From positions 23,260 through 87,259 of the forward strand of contig PLCM01000008.1 in NCBI GenBank assembly GCA_003134765.1: a stretch of 64,000 bases of DNA, read 5' to 3'. The translations under genes were made by a program, and so were the position numbers. Source of the DNA: Spartobacteria bacterium. GTDB lineage: Bacteria; Verrucomicrobiota; Verrucomicrobiia; Chthoniobacterales; UBA10450. Positions within the stretch are counted from its first letter, which is position 1. Each line of letters starts with the position of its first letter. The notes beneath the pieces are model-generated. The model saw nothing but the letters and a program-made list of their open reading frames with translations. It searched no databases and was not told where the DNA came from. Below are positions 33,043 through 42,175 of the stretch, one piece after another.

Positions 33043-35418
33043 ATGTCGACTGACAATCCGCCTAACGAGTTCCCGGACATCGTTGGGCCGCACCCGACGA
33101 ACCCGATCCTCGCGCGCTTCCGGCCGTTCATTCCGTCGCACGCGCGGCTGCGTGAGCTGACGCCGCTGCCGCTCATCATGGGCACGCTTCTCGGGATGGT
33201 CTTCGGCGCCTCCTCGCTTTATCTCGTTCTCAAAGTCGGGCTGACGGTGAGCGCGTCCATTCCCGTCGCGGTCCTTTCCATTACTTTCTTCCGGTTCCTG
33301 TCGTGGATTTCGCGAAACAAGATTCGCAACGCCACCATCCTCGAGAACAACATCGTGCAAACCGCGGGCTCAGCCGGCGAATCCATCGCTTTCGGTTTGG
33401 GCGTCACGATGCCGGCGATCATGATTCTCGGATTCGATCTCGAGATCACGCGCGTCATGCTGGTCGCGATCCTTGGCGGATTGATTGGAATCCTGATGAT
33501 GATTCCGCTGCGCCGCGCGCTCATCGTCCAGCAGCACGGTTACCTGAAATATCCGGAAGGCACGGCGTGCGCCGAGGTGTTGAAGGCCGCCGCCTCGCCG
33601 GAATCGCGCGATGCCGCGCATGCCGGCGATGCCGTGGCGCGAGCCGCGGCGGACGAAGCGGTGAGCGGCGGCAAGATCATCATCGGCGGTTTCGCGATCG
33701 GCTTCCTCTACTACGGACTGCTGGAGATCTTCAAAGCGATGAAGGAAATCCCGGAGAAAGTTTTCGGAAAGCCCTTCGACGGCGCGTCCATTTCACTGGA
33801 AAACAATCCCGCGCTTCTCGGTGTCGGTTACATCATCGGTCCGCGCATCTCCGCGCTCATGATGGGCGGCGGCGTCTTGTCGTATCTCGTCCTGATTCCC
33901 GCGATCAAATTTTTCGGCTCCGCCGAAACATCGCCGCTGGCGCCGGAAACCGCGCACAGCATTGCCGACATGTCGGTCGAGCAGATCCAGAGAGGTTACA
34001 TCCTCTACATCGGCGCCGGCGCCGTCGCCGCGGCCGGCGTCATCAGCCTCTTCCGTTCGATCCCGCTCATCTGGCACGGATTGAAAGGCGGGCTTGCGGA
34101 CCTCCGCGGTTCCGGAGTTGTCCGCGCAGACGTGCCGCGAACTGATAAGGACCTCTCGATGAAATGGGTGCTCGGCGGGATCATCGCCCTGCTCATCGTC
34201 ATCATGATCGCGCCGCAATTGAACCTGCGCTTTAACTTGTTAGGCGCGGTTCTCATCGTCGCGTTCGGTTTCCTCTTCGTCCTGGTGTCGTCGCGGCTGA
34301 CCGGCGAAGTCGGCTCATCCTCCTGTCCGACCTCCGGGATGACGATCGCGACGGTCTTGCTGACGTGTCTCATCTTCGTCCTCATCGGTTGGACTGCGCC
34401 GCCATACTTCGTTACCGCGCTTTCGATCGGGGGCATCGTCTGCATCGCGTCATCGAACGGCGGAACCATTTCGCAGGACCTCAAGACCGGATTCCTTATC
34501 GGGTCGACGCCGAGATCTCAACAGATCGCGATCCTGATCGGCACCCTCGCATCCTGCCTTCTCCTCGGCCCGATCCTGATGCAGTTCAATCAATCTGGCA
34601 CCGTTTACGTGCCGGTCAGCGGCAACGCCGATTTTGCTTTCCCTTCCGGTTATCACGCTGATCCCGCCGATTACCTGAAGGACGAGAGCGGTCAGCCGAA
34701 ACGCGAGCGCTTGTCCGGCGCCCAGGCGAACGGCGACACGAAGGACTATTTTGTTTACCACAAAACGGACACGGACAACGGCCCCGCCGGTCGTTATCTC
34801 GTAAACAACGACGGCGTCCCGGTCTACCTCGCCGATCCCGGCATCAACGGCGTTTACGACAAGCGCCCCGACGGCTCGAGCGTGCGAAAATTTACCGCGC
34901 CGAAAGCGACGCTCGTCTCCTACATCATCAAGGGAATCCTGGGCGGCAAACTGCCTTGGGGCCTGGTCTTGTTGGGCGTGTTCATCGCCATTGTCCTTGA
35001 GCTTTCCGGTGTCTCGGCGCTGGCCTTCGCCGTCGGCGTTTATCTGCCCATCTCCACCTCCGCGCCGGTTTTCGTCGGCGGGATGGTGCGCTGGCTCGTG
35101 GACAGATACACCCGCCGCAAACATGCCGGCGCCGAGCTCACCGAAGATCAGCTCATGGCCGAGGGCGACAAGAGTAACGGCGTTCTTCTCTCCTCCGGTT
35201 ATATCGCCGGCGGAACATTAGCCGGCGTTATCTGCGCCTTTCTCGCCATCCCCTGGAAGGAGCGCCTCGACGCCTGGGAAAAATGGGCCGGCGCTCACAA
35301 CCCCTTCTTCGACGGTCCGTCGTCCGATTTTCTCGCGATGCTGCCCTTCATCGCCCTTTCCGTGCTTCTCTACCTTGTCGGCCGCGAGGTTCTCTTCCGC
35401 TCGAAACGGTCCCGGTAA
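33043..35418 (+). CDS. OPT-family transporter with a large soluble insertion
   Basis: A paralogue of the preceding OPT protein, 791 residues. The same landmarks occur: SLYLVLKVGLTVSASIPVAVLSITF, NNIVQTAGSAGESIAFGLG, LKYPEGTACAEVL and GSSSCPTSGMTIATVLL. Between two late helices (about residues 525-625) there is a hydrophilic stretch (DFAFPSGYHADPADYLKDES, then FVYHKTDTDNGPAGRYLVNNDG) that its neighbour lacks; it resembles a small beta-rich loop domain. The pair may form a heteromeric importer or split substrates. No regulatory gene is adjacent. Confidence 0.92.
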   Translation: MSTDNPPNEFPDIVGPHPTNPILARFRPFIPSHARLRELTPLPLIMGTLLGMVFGASSLYLVLKVGLTVSASIPVAVLSITFFRFLSWISRNKIRNATILENNIVQTAGSAGESIAFGLGVTMPAIMILGFDLEITRVMLVAILGGLIGILMMIPLRRALIVQQHGYLKYPEGTACAEVLKAAASPESRDAAHAGDAVARAAADEAVSGGKIIIGGFAIGFLYYGLLEIFKAMKEIPEKVFGKPFDGASISLENNPALLGVGYIIGPRISALMMGGGVLSYLVLIPAIKFFGSAETSPLAPETAHSIADMSVEQIQRGYILYIGAGAVAAAGVISLFRSIPLIWHGLKGGLADLRGSGVVRADVPRTDKDLSMKWVLGGIIALLIVIMIAPQLNLRFNLLGAVLIVAFGFLFVLVSSRLTGEVGSSSCPTSGMTIATVLLTCLIFVLIGWTAPPYFVTALSIGGIVCIASSNGGTISQDLKTGFLIGSTPRSQQIAILIGTLASCLLLGPILMQFNQSGTVYVPVSGNADFAFPSGYHADPADYLKDESGQPKRERLSGAQANGDTKDYFVYHKTDTDNGPAGRYLVNNDGVPVYLADPGINGVYDKRPDGSSVRKFTAPKATLVSYIIKGILGGKLPWGLVLLGVFIAIVLELSGVSALAFAVGVYLPISTSAPVFVGGMVRWLVDRYTRRKHAGAELTEDQLMAEGDKSNGVLLSSGYIAGGTLAGVICAFLAIPWKERLDAWEKWAGAHNPFFDGPSSDFLAMLPFIALSVLLYLVGREVLFRSKRSR

Positions 35419-35425
35419 CGTCTTG

Positions 35426-35470
35426 TTTGTAGGGCGGCTGTGTCAGACGCCATCTTAGGGCGGCGTTTCA
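35426..35470. repeat. TAGGGCGGCTGTGTCAGACGCC repeat fragment
   Basis: A partial palindrome (GTAGGGCGGC ... GTGTCAGACGCCA ... TAGGGCGGCG) of the family seen at 37961-37980 and 49821-49850. The rest of the 35419-35623 spacer shows nothing I can name. Confidence 0.55.
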
Positions 35471-35623
35471 CAGAATGGAGCCGCGGGGACGCGAGCGACA
35501 TCGACGGCAAGCCCGTGAGGGTGAGCTTTCGGGAGAAAGTGAATCAAACGCCTTACAATAACTCTGACCTCCAACCTCAGGCTCCATTCGCGATTACGCG
35601 CCGATCTGCGACAGTTCGTAGCT

Positions 35624-35749
35624 ATGGGCGATAAATCACCGAAAACAAAAAACAAACAGGCCGCGCAGAAACAGGCGAAAGCCAACAGCGCAGCCAAACA
35701 AAAAAATGACAACAAGGCCGCCAAGCAGGTAGTGAAACCGAAAAGGTAG
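35624..35749 (+). CDS. Small basic Lys/Ala/Gln-rich protein (41 aa)
   Basis: The frame ATG 35624 to TAG 35747-35749 encodes MGDKSPKTKNKQAAQKQAKA followed by NSAAKQKNDNKAAKQVVKPKR. The opening MGDKSPK..K recurs, as far as I recall, in short conserved hypothetical proteins of many bacterial phyla. It is highly charged, probably one helix or disordered, and could bind nucleic acid or ribosomes, but this is unproven. It is too short for usual gene callers and is flanked by repeats. Confidence 0.7.
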   Translation: MGDKSPKTKNKQAAQKQAKANSAAKQKNDNKAAKQVVKPKR

Positions 35750-35763
35750 GCGGTCTGCCCTAC

Positions 35764-35825
35764 TGGAGGGACGCCCTCTGTGGCGTCCCAAAATTCGTGA
35801 GGACGGGACAGAGCCCATCCCTCCA
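35764..35825. repeat. TGGAGGGACG inverted repeat
   Basis: TGGAGGGACG at 35764-35773 pairs with CATCCCTCCA at 35816-35825; an inner GGACGCC...GGCGTCC hairpin lies in the left half. Same family as 46323-46382. Confidence 0.75.
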
Positions 35826-35851
35826 GGTCCGCCGTGCTCGACGCGCCCTAC

Positions 35852-36385
35852 CTACAAAACTTCGAACGTCGCGAACAACGGCGCCAGGTCGATGACGGCG
35901 TTCGCCGCGCTTTTCAATCCGCTCCCAAGATTTTGCGCGACCGAAGCAACCTCGACGCGAATCCCGCGCCGCCTTAACTGGAGCGCGAGGTAGGAAAAAT
36001 CGGCATCACCCGTGACCAGGATGATCACGTCCGGCCGCATTTGGACGGAAAGCTCGACGGCATCGATGGCCATCATCACGTCTACGTTCGCCTTGTAGTG
36101 TCCCTCCTCGGTCGGCGAACCATCTTTCGTCACCGCGAGAAATCCATTGGAACGAAGCCAATGAACAAATTTGTTCTTCTTGTCCCGCTCCTCCTGCCAG
36201 ACCGCGATGGCGGGTGGAAGTCCCGCATAGACCACCATTTCGATTAGCTTCCGGCCTGTCTTCGCCCCCGCCAGAAAATCGCGGAGTTTCAGCCAGTCGA
36301 GGCCCCGCCCGACCGTGCGAACCGAACTAACCACATTCGATTCATCCACCAAAACCAAAACGCGTTCCGCGTCACTCTTCGCCAT
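35852..36385 (-). CDS. NYN-domain (PIN-like) putative ribonuclease, LabA-type
   Basis: A 177-residue soluble protein. The NYN/LabA pattern of acidic metal-site residues is visible: VLVLVDESNV at the first strand, KANVDVMMAIDAVEL, then VIILVTGDADFSYLALQLRRRGIRVEVASV. These folds are PIN-like nucleases acting on RNA; LabA/DUF88 proteins also occur with regulatory roles. Its ATG at 36385 follows the stop of the small MAKPNYSGEK gene by 3 bp, so the pair forms an operon. Confidence 0.9.
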   Translation of the reverse strand: MAKSDAERVLVLVDESNVVSSVRTVGRGLDWLKLRDFLAGAKTGRKLIEMVVYAGLPPAIAVWQEERDKKNKFVHWLRSNGFLAVTKDGSPTEEGHYKANVDVMMAIDAVELSVQMRPDVIILVTGDADFSYLALQLRRRGIRVEVASVAQNLGSGLKSAANAVIDLAPLFATFEVL

Positions 36386-36388
36386 CCT

Positions 36389-36559
36389 TCAGCTTTCGGC
36401 GCCCGTCGGTTCCTCAGCCTTCGGCGGCTCAGTCGCCTCGGTCTCCTCTGAAGTCGGATTCTCTTTGGCGTGCAATTTCCGGAGCCGTTTCTCTTCCTTC
36501 TTAGCTTTCTTCGCCAGGTCTTTCCGGCGTTTTTCGCCCGAGTAATTTGGTTTCGCCAT
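36389..36559 (-). CDS. Small basic protein of the MAKPNYxxEKRRK type (56 aa)
   Basis: ATG 36559 to TGA 36389-36391 encodes MAKPNYSGEKRRKDLAKKAK and then a KKEEKRLRKL helix with an acidic Glu/Pro/Thr tail ending GAES. I recall similar short Lys/Arg-rich proteins starting MAKPNY..EK in many bacteria, without assigned function. The N-terminal half is strongly basic and the C-terminal half acidic. Its stop lies 3 bp before the NYN start, so a link with RNA handling is plausible but unproven. Confidence 0.75.
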   Translation of the reverse strand: MAKPNYSGEKRRKDLAKKAKKEEKRLRKLHAKENPTSEETEATEPPKAEEPTGAES

Positions 36560-36661
36560 GAGTAGTCCTTCGCCGGGAGCGTTTCTCCTTCGTCACCCTC
36601 TCCGACACTGGCGTTAGGGCAAGCAGTGGTTTGGAAAGCCCCTTTTTGGCCTTCCGGGACC

Positions 36662-37147
36662 TTATTCCTCACCTTCGTAATAGTCGGCTGCCTGGCCCTT
36701 CACAATGGCTTCCTCAGGAGCATCCCAGGGAACTGCCCATTTGCCACTGTCCGGATAATAACAGGAATCACCGCGCGGGTTGTCGGCGATAACATAATAA
36801 ACAAAATCCTCCTCGCCCGCGTTCGTCAGTTGATGGGCTTCGCCCGGTCCAAAAAAGAACGCGTCCCCCGATCCCACTTCCGTGGTTCCATTCCTGTCCC
36901 GAACGCTGCCGCGACCGGCGATAACGAGGTAAAGCTCCGATTCGGCGCCGTGCGAGTGGTATGGACAATACGATTTCCCTTTCGGGATTCGCACCGCCGC
37001 CAGATCGAACGGGTGCCGTTTCGCCAAGTCGAGCGACTTTCGATCCCGTCCAAGCGCAATCGAAATGTCCTTCACAAACTTATGGAACTTCCCCTTGGGC
37101 GATTTCCTCTCCTCTTCCGCCACCTCTCGCAAATTCACCTTGTTCAT
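36662..37147 (-). CDS. Cupin-domain protein
   Basis: A 161-residue single-domain cupin. Motif 1 is PYHSHGAESELYLVIAGRG, where the His/His/Glu set can bind a metal, and motif 2 is the later GDAFFFGPGEAHQLTNAGEEDFVYYVIADN block with its His. The C-terminal segment after the barrel (CYYPDSGKWAVPW) occurs in cupins related to sugar or carotenoid binding, but the ligand cannot be named. It is the second gene of a short minus-strand series (DUF1232, cupin, small protein, NYN) with spacers of about 80-100 bp. Confidence 0.88.
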   Translation of the reverse strand: MNKVNLREVAEEERKSPKGKFHKFVKDISIALGRDRKSLDLAKRHPFDLAAVRIPKGKSYCPYHSHGAESELYLVIAGRGSVRDRNGTTEVGSGDAFFFGPGEAHQLTNAGEEDFVYYVIADNPRGDSCYYPDSGKWAVPWDAPEEAIVKGQAADYYEGEE

Positions 37148-37225
37148 GCCTCGGACCTCTGTCCTCTGACTTCCGTCCTCTGTCCCCCCTCCCCGTTTTC
37201 TACTTTTCTACCTCCTATTTTCCCC

Positions 37226-37711
37226 TCAAATTCTCGCCGTCTCCCACGCCATGAAAGTATCGAGATCGCCCCGGACCGATTTCAGCGCGAGGCTCACCAC
37301 AAACGCATCATCGATATGTCCCAGCACCGGGATCCAGTCCGGGATAACATCGAACGGCGACACAAAATAGATGATTGCCGCAATAATGATGAGCAGTTTG
37401 GGCGCTGAGATGTCTCGATATTCCCCGCGCTGATAATCCCGGATCACCCGGATCATCGCCATGAGATAGGGCCAGGTTTCGCCGAAGGGACCGCGAGGAA
37501 TAGTATTGAGCTTGCCAACTGCATCCTCGACCAGCTTTCGGAGACGCTTCGGATCGCCCGCATACACTTCGGCGTCAGCCGTTGCCCTGCGAAACGCTGC
37601 ACTCTGCGTGATCTCATCCCCAGCCGGCCGGTTTTCCTTTTTCGCGCGCGGCTTTGTTGCCACTTTTTTCGACGACTTGGCCGCACTCGATGATGTTTTG
37701 CGTGTTTTCAT
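37226..37711 (-). CDS. YkvA-like DUF1232 membrane protein
   Basis: A 161-residue protein with a long Lys-rich, probably disordered N-terminus (KTSSSAAKSSKKVATKPRAKKENR) and the DUF1232 core: LKTIPRGP-like NTIPRGPFGETWPYLMAMIRVIRDYQRGEYRD, then KLLIIIAAIIYFVSPFDVIPDWIPVLGHIDDAFVV, a membrane-associated helix pair with the invariant SPFDVIPD. Members are small inner-membrane proteins of unknown function. The spacer to the cupin gene holds low-complexity pyrimidine DNA (CCTCTGTCCTCTGACTTCCG). Confidence 0.88.
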   Translation of the reverse strand: MKTRKTSSSAAKSSKKVATKPRAKKENRPAGDEITQSAAFRRATADAEVYAGDPKRLRKLVEDAVGKLNTIPRGPFGETWPYLMAMIRVIRDYQRGEYRDISAPKLLIIIAAIIYFVSPFDVIPDWIPVLGHIDDAFVVSLALKSVRGDLDTFMAWETARI

Positions 37712-37792
37712 AGAAAATAATGGAACTGGCGGGCCAGCGCAGACTATTCAAGCCACCCGCCGTTCACAACGCGAAAGAAACCGTAATGCGCT

Positions 37793-38013
37793 TTGGTAGG
37801 GACGCCGCGCTGCGGCGTCCTTTCGTGCTGCGCCGCTGAAGGTGGATCGAGCGCTCCGTCGCTCGATGACAGAATTTGGCGGCGAAGCCGCGACTATATT
37901 GCATTGCGCGTCGGAGCGCCCGATCCATCAACGCTGACCCGCATTCTCCCGATTGTGCGGGCGTCTGTGTCAGACGCCATTCCTCCGGACGGCGCAGCGC
38001 GCCGTCCCTTCCT
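37793..38013. repeat. Compound GGTAGGGACGCCG element
   Basis: The left end (37793-37820) is a GGTAGGGACGCCGCGCTGCG copy, the right end (37987-38012) a GGACGGCGCAGCGCGCCGTC copy in inverted sense. Between them lie two more hairpins (GATCGAGCG...CGCTCGATG and GGCGTCTGTGTCAGACGCC). This fills the 320-bp spacer between DUF1232 and DUF1684 genes; no gene is seen in it. Confidence 0.8.
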
Positions 38014-38032
38014 TCCTCAGACGTCACTTCCC

Positions 38033-38914
38033 CTAATGATCATATCGCTTCTCTCCCGCCTTGATCTCCACCTCCAGGCTGTTTCCCGGAGGCGGCAGTG
38101 GACAAGTGGCAAAGGGCGTAAAGGCACATGGCGGATTCTCCGCCTTGTTAAAATCAAGGACCGCTTCCCCGTTCACCGGCTTGTCCGCGTAGAGAAATCG
38201 CCCCGACTTGTAAGTCTCGCTCTCGCTCGATTTGTCCTTGAAAATGATGAACAAGGTTCCATCCCCCTCGTCGACCGGCTGGAGCGAATACTCTTTTCCT
38301 TTAAGTGCAAATTTCAGCATGCCCGGGCTTTTCATTTTGAAATTCCCGCCCAGAACATTCGGCACCATCACTTCCTTCGGTTCCGGAAAGGCTTCGAATC
38401 GCGCCGTCACCTTCCAGGCCTCGTCAATCGGGAACCAGTGCTGCCCTTTGAAGTTCCGCCGCGCCTCGCTGTTGCTGTCCTTTAGCCGGATCCCGAAACG
38501 GTCCTCCCGCCTGATCAGGTAGAAGGTCTGGGTCCCCGTGCGAATCTCTGTCGGCTTTCCTTTTTCATCCGAGACCAGGTCGATCGCCGAAATATTCTTA
38601 CCGTCGCTTTGCGCATCGACACCCTTTTCGACTTGTAATGCCGCCGCCCCGTTCCTGAACTGAATCTCGCCGAACTTTCCCTGCTTGAAGTTGCTGGTTA
38701 GTCGAACGTCGAAATTCTCCCCAGCCCCGACGTTATTGAGTCCATCCTTCAACCAGAACAGTCCCGCCACCGTCAGCCACCCCGTTTCCTTTTTCAGGTT
38801 TGTCTCCGTGTCGCTCCGCCATTTTTCGATCGCCTTGACATAATCCGTCTGCCCTTGAGCTGAGATCAGAGAGACAAAACCAATCGCCAGAAAAATCCCG
38901 AAACTCTTTTTCAT
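38033..38914 (-). CDS. DUF1684 family secreted protein
   Basis: A 293-residue protein with a signal peptide (MKKSFGIFLAIGFVSLISAQGQ). DUF1684 landmarks: KAIEKWRSDTETNLKKETGWLTVAGLFWLKDG at the N-terminus, RFGIRLKDSNSEARRNFKGQHWFP in the middle and the invariant C-terminal VLDFNKAENPPCAFTPFATCPLPPPGN. The family has no biochemical assignment that I can state; the conserved Cys/Asn/Pro block suggests an active or binding site. It is likely exported to the periplasm and transcribed alone. Confidence 0.92.
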   Translation of the reverse strand: MKKSFGIFLAIGFVSLISAQGQTDYVKAIEKWRSDTETNLKKETGWLTVAGLFWLKDGLNNVGAGENFDVRLTSNFKQGKFGEIQFRNGAAALQVEKGVDAQSDGKNISAIDLVSDEKGKPTEIRTGTQTFYLIRREDRFGIRLKDSNSEARRNFKGQHWFPIDEAWKVTARFEAFPEPKEVMVPNVLGGNFKMKSPGMLKFALKGKEYSLQPVDEGDGTLFIIFKDKSSESETYKSGRFLYADKPVNGEAVLDFNKAENPPCAFTPFATCPLPPPGNSLEVEIKAGEKRYDH

Positions 38915-38995
38915 ATAAACAACCGAATCTTTCGAAGACGCAGCCTAGTCCATCCCGTGAAATGAGCCACAACACCAATGGCAGTGACACCATTC

Positions 38996-39083
38996 TTGGC
39001 AGGGACGCCGCGCTGCGGCGTCCGCCGATTCGGCCTGTCGCTCGAACAATTCTCGGACGGCGCAGCGCGCCGTCCCTACCAAA
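38996..39083. repeat. GGCAGGGACGCCG...CCGTCCCTACC element
   Basis: Left half AGGGACGCCGCGCTGCGGCG, right half GGACGGCGCAGCGCGCCGTC followed by CCTACC. It sits 3 bp after the stop of the ADOP permease gene, which ends 39086, and could fold at the 3' end of its message. Confidence 0.85.
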
Positions 39084-39085
39084 AA

Positions 39086-41635
39086 CTATTCCGTCCGAAG
39101 CGCGGCCATGGGACTGATCCGCGTCGCCCGCCGGGCCGGCAACCAGGTGGCGAGGAGTGCCGCGGCCGCGAGAACAATCGGCGCCAGGGTGAACGCGAGT
39201 GGATCGAGCGCGCCGACGTCGTAGAGCATTCCGCTGATAAGTTTGCCCGTCCCCGCCGCCAGGAGCACACCGAGTAATACGCCAGTCGCCAGCATGACTG
39301 TGCCTTCTCGCAGGATCATCCATTGCACGTTGCCGCGCTGAGCGCCGAGCGCCATGCGAATGCCGATTTCCCGAGTGCGCCTCGCTACCGAGTAAGCCTT
39401 CACGCCATACACACCGACTGTCGCCAGGGCCAGGGCCAGGCCGCCAAAAACGCTGAACAACGCTGCGCCCGCGCGCACGATCCAGAGCTCGATACTGCCA
39501 TCGAGATGTTGCGCGAATGTTTTCAATCCCAGGATGGGAATACCGGCATCGACTTCGCGCACGGTTCGGCGAATCAGGTCCGTCGTCGTGCTGGGATCAC
39601 GGCCGGCGGTGGGTGCGAATTTGATGTGGAAGAAAACGTTGCTCTGGTAACCGCCGGCAAATGGGAGGTAGAGCGTGCCGCTTGCTTCTGTCTCGAACAA
39701 ACTGCCTCGTGTGTAAGGCACTATCCCCACCACTTCGATCGGCGCATTCGTTTCATCGGCGCCCTTGGCCTGCGCCGCATCCTTTTCCGCAATTTGAATT
39801 CGCTGGCCCAGCGCATCGCCCTCCGGCCACAGTTTTTTCGCCAGCACTTCGTCAATGATGGCAACGGTTGGCGTTGTTTGATGCATCGCTTCCGCCATGG
39901 TGAAAACGCGGCCGCGCCGCAATGGCACCCCGACAGTCTTAAAATAATCCGCCCCCACGTTGTTCGAGTTTGCGTCGAACGCGAGACCTTCCGCTGCGGT
40001 CGCAGGCTTCGCGTCGGGTGCCGGGTTGGTCCCGCCGCGTCGCACCGTTTTGCTCAGCTCCACCATCCCGAACGGCACCGTGGAGGAAATGCTGGCGCTT
40101 TCGACCCCGGGCAACGACGCGAGACGCTCCTCGAGCGTCCGATACAAATCCCGCGCGCGCGGCTGATCGTAATTCGCGAGGCTCGCGTCCGTTTCCAAAA
40201 GGTAGTTCGAGCTCGTCTGCAAACCGGTATCGACCGATGCCGCCTTGCCGGCGCCGCGAATGAAAAGCGCGGCCGCCGTGAGCAGGGCGAGCGAGAACGC
40301 GATCTGCACGACGACCAGCGGATTGCGGGGCAAAAACTTCCAGCGCCTCACGAACTTGTCTTCGCCGGCGTGTTCCTTCAGGTCGCCGATGACGGCTGAC
40401 TTCGATAACTTCAAGGCCGGCCCAAGCGCGAAGGCAAACGTCCCCAGAAGACAAAACCCAAACGTCGCCGCCAGCACCGCCCCGTTCAGGCCGCCCTGCC
40501 ACACAATATCGATTGGCAATTTTTTGCCTAACGAGGCCACGAGGAGATCGGACGACCAAAGGCCGAGCAGCAATCCGAAGATTCCGCCCGCCACGGCGAG
40601 CACAAATCCTTCGATGAGCAATTGCCGCACGATCCGCCAGCGGCTCCCGCCGAGCGCGAGACGGATCGCGATTTCCTTCCGCCGCGCCGCGCCGCGCGCG
40701 AGCAGCATGTTGGCCAGGTTCAGGCAGGCGACCACGAGGACGATGCCGGCCATTCCGAAAAGGAGCGGCGCCAGTCGCTTGACGTTATTGTTACTACTCG
40801 GGTTCATGCTCATGGAAAAACGCGAAAGCGTTTCAACCATGAACGTCTGATCTTTCTGCTCGACGGGATAGGCTTGCTCGAGGTTCGCGGCCAATGCCTT
40901 CAACGCCGGAACCACCGACGCGGCTGTCATGCCCGGTTTCAGCCGGCCGACGAGCATGAGCTGTCGGCCCGCGCGATCATCGAGTTTGCCTTTATTCCCG
41001 GTTTCGAAATCGTTCGCGACCTGATCGTAGACGCCGAGCGGCAACCAGATCTCCGGAGCGAAAATCTGCGTCGTGCCGGTGAATCCTTCCGGCATGATCC
41101 CGATCACGGTGAAAGGGCGGCTGTCGATCGTGATAGTCGAGCCCAGCATGGCCGGGTTGAGCCCTTCCCGCTTCCAATAGTTGTGGCTCACGATCGCGAC
41201 CGCCGAGTTCCGGCCCGGTGTTTCCTCTTCGGCCCGGAACGAACGGCCCAAGGTTGGCATCACTCCCATGACTGAGAAATAATTGGCGCTGACCACATCG
41301 GTGAATGCGCGTCGGGTGGTGCCTTGCTCGCCCACTCCCACCATGGCGAGGTTGTGCGCCATCAGCCCGGAGAAGACGGTGTTTCGATCGCGAATGTCGA
41401 GGTAGGTCGGGTAGGAAAATCCGCGAAACGTCTTCGGGTTCTTTTTATCCTGCGAAAAGATCTGCACGACTTCGTTTGCATTCGCGTAATGGGGTGGCTG
41501 GAACAGGAGTGTGTTCATGAGGCTGAAGATGGCCGCGTTCGCCCCGATCCCGAGCGCCAGCACCAGAACCGCCGTCGCCGTAAAAGCCCGCGCCTTCACG
41601 AGCTGTCGAAATGCAAACCTGAAGTCGTGAAGCAT
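39086..41635 (-). CDS. ADOP-family (MacB/FtsX-like) duplicated permease
   Basis: An 849-residue inner-membrane protein with two FtsX-like units. The start LHDFRFAFRQLVKARAFTATAVLVLALGIGANAAIFSLMNTLL is the hallmark of acidobacterial duplicated orphan permeases, followed by a MacB periplasmic core (SANYFSVMGVMPTLGRSFR, VIGIMPEGF) and three helices with a RRKEIAIRLALGGSRWRIVRQLL coupling helix. The second half repeats this pattern and ends RRTREIGIRMALGAQRGNVQWMILREG. No ATPase gene is adjacent, as is usual for these orphan permeases. Substrate unknown. Confidence 0.95.
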   Translation of the reverse strand: MLHDFRFAFRQLVKARAFTATAVLVLALGIGANAAIFSLMNTLLFQPPHYANANEVVQIFSQDKKNPKTFRGFSYPTYLDIRDRNTVFSGLMAHNLAMVGVGEQGTTRRAFTDVVSANYFSVMGVMPTLGRSFRAEEETPGRNSAVAIVSHNYWKREGLNPAMLGSTITIDSRPFTVIGIMPEGFTGTTQIFAPEIWLPLGVYDQVANDFETGNKGKLDDRAGRQLMLVGRLKPGMTAASVVPALKALAANLEQAYPVEQKDQTFMVETLSRFSMSMNPSSNNNVKRLAPLLFGMAGIVLVVACLNLANMLLARGAARRKEIAIRLALGGSRWRIVRQLLIEGFVLAVAGGIFGLLLGLWSSDLLVASLGKKLPIDIVWQGGLNGAVLAATFGFCLLGTFAFALGPALKLSKSAVIGDLKEHAGEDKFVRRWKFLPRNPLVVVQIAFSLALLTAAALFIRGAGKAASVDTGLQTSSNYLLETDASLANYDQPRARDLYRTLEERLASLPGVESASISSTVPFGMVELSKTVRRGGTNPAPDAKPATAAEGLAFDANSNNVGADYFKTVGVPLRRGRVFTMAEAMHQTTPTVAIIDEVLAKKLWPEGDALGQRIQIAEKDAAQAKGADETNAPIEVVGIVPYTRGSLFETEASGTLYLPFAGGYQSNVFFHIKFAPTAGRDPSTTTDLIRRTVREVDAGIPILGLKTFAQHLDGSIELWIVRAGAALFSVFGGLALALATVGVYGVKAYSVARRTREIGIRMALGAQRGNVQWMILREGTVMLATGVLLGVLLAAGTGKLISGMLYDVGALDPLAFTLAPIVLAAAALLATWLPARRATRISPMAALRTE

Positions 41636-41668
41636 ACAAATACGATGCCTCGACCGGCCGATTTGGAT

Positions 41669-42157
41669 TCAAACGAATGAGGAAATTTCGTCCGTTTTTT
41701 CGTTCAGCTCTTTCGTCATGAAGACGCTATTCGGATCTTCAGCGTAATCCGCGAACGGCCCGCAAAACGTAAACCCGGCGCGCGCATAGAGCTGTCGAGC
41801 CGGTTCGAAGGCTTCCATTGATCCCGTTTCCACGTTCAACCGGCGGTAACCACGGCGCACCGCCTCACTGATGATGCATGCGAGCAGCGCCTTTGCCACG
41901 CCCCTCCTCCGATGTCGCGACGAGGTTCGCATCGACTTTATCTCTCCGCCCTGCGCGTCCAGATCCTTGAGCGCGCCGCAGCCAAGAAGTTCACCATTTT
42001 CCCATGCGCTCCAGAACGTAACCTCCGGCTTGAGCAATCCCTCAACTGGCAGCGCATGCACACTCTCCGGCGGCGAAATCTGCCGCATGTTCGCCAAATG
42101 CTCCCGCAACAGCTCGCGGATCTCCGGCCCGCTCAGATCGTCGACTCGGATTTCCAA
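41669..42157 (-). CDS. GNAT-family N-acetyltransferase (probable TTG start)
   Basis: From TTG 42157 it encodes 162 residues beginning MEIRVDDLSGPEIRELLREHLANM, the expected N-terminus of this GNAT subgroup. The acetyl-CoA site is RHRRRGVAKALL, preceded by GGEIKSMRTS and followed by RRLNVETGSMEAFEPARQLYARAGF. No ATG lies near the family N-terminus; the longer frame up to 42574 runs through a repeat and antisense through the DUF2911 gene and is rejected. It is expected to be cytosolic and its substrate is unknown. Confidence 0.85.
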   Translation of the reverse strand: MEIRVDDLSGPEIRELLREHLANMRQISPPESVHALPVEGLLKPEVTFWSAWENGELLGCGALKDLDAQGGEIKSMRTSSRHRRRGVAKALLACIISEAVRRGYRRLNVETGSMEAFEPARQLYARAGFTFCGPFADYAEDPNSVFMTKELNEKTDEISSFV

Positions 42158-42175
42158 TCGCGCTCTCGTTTCGCG

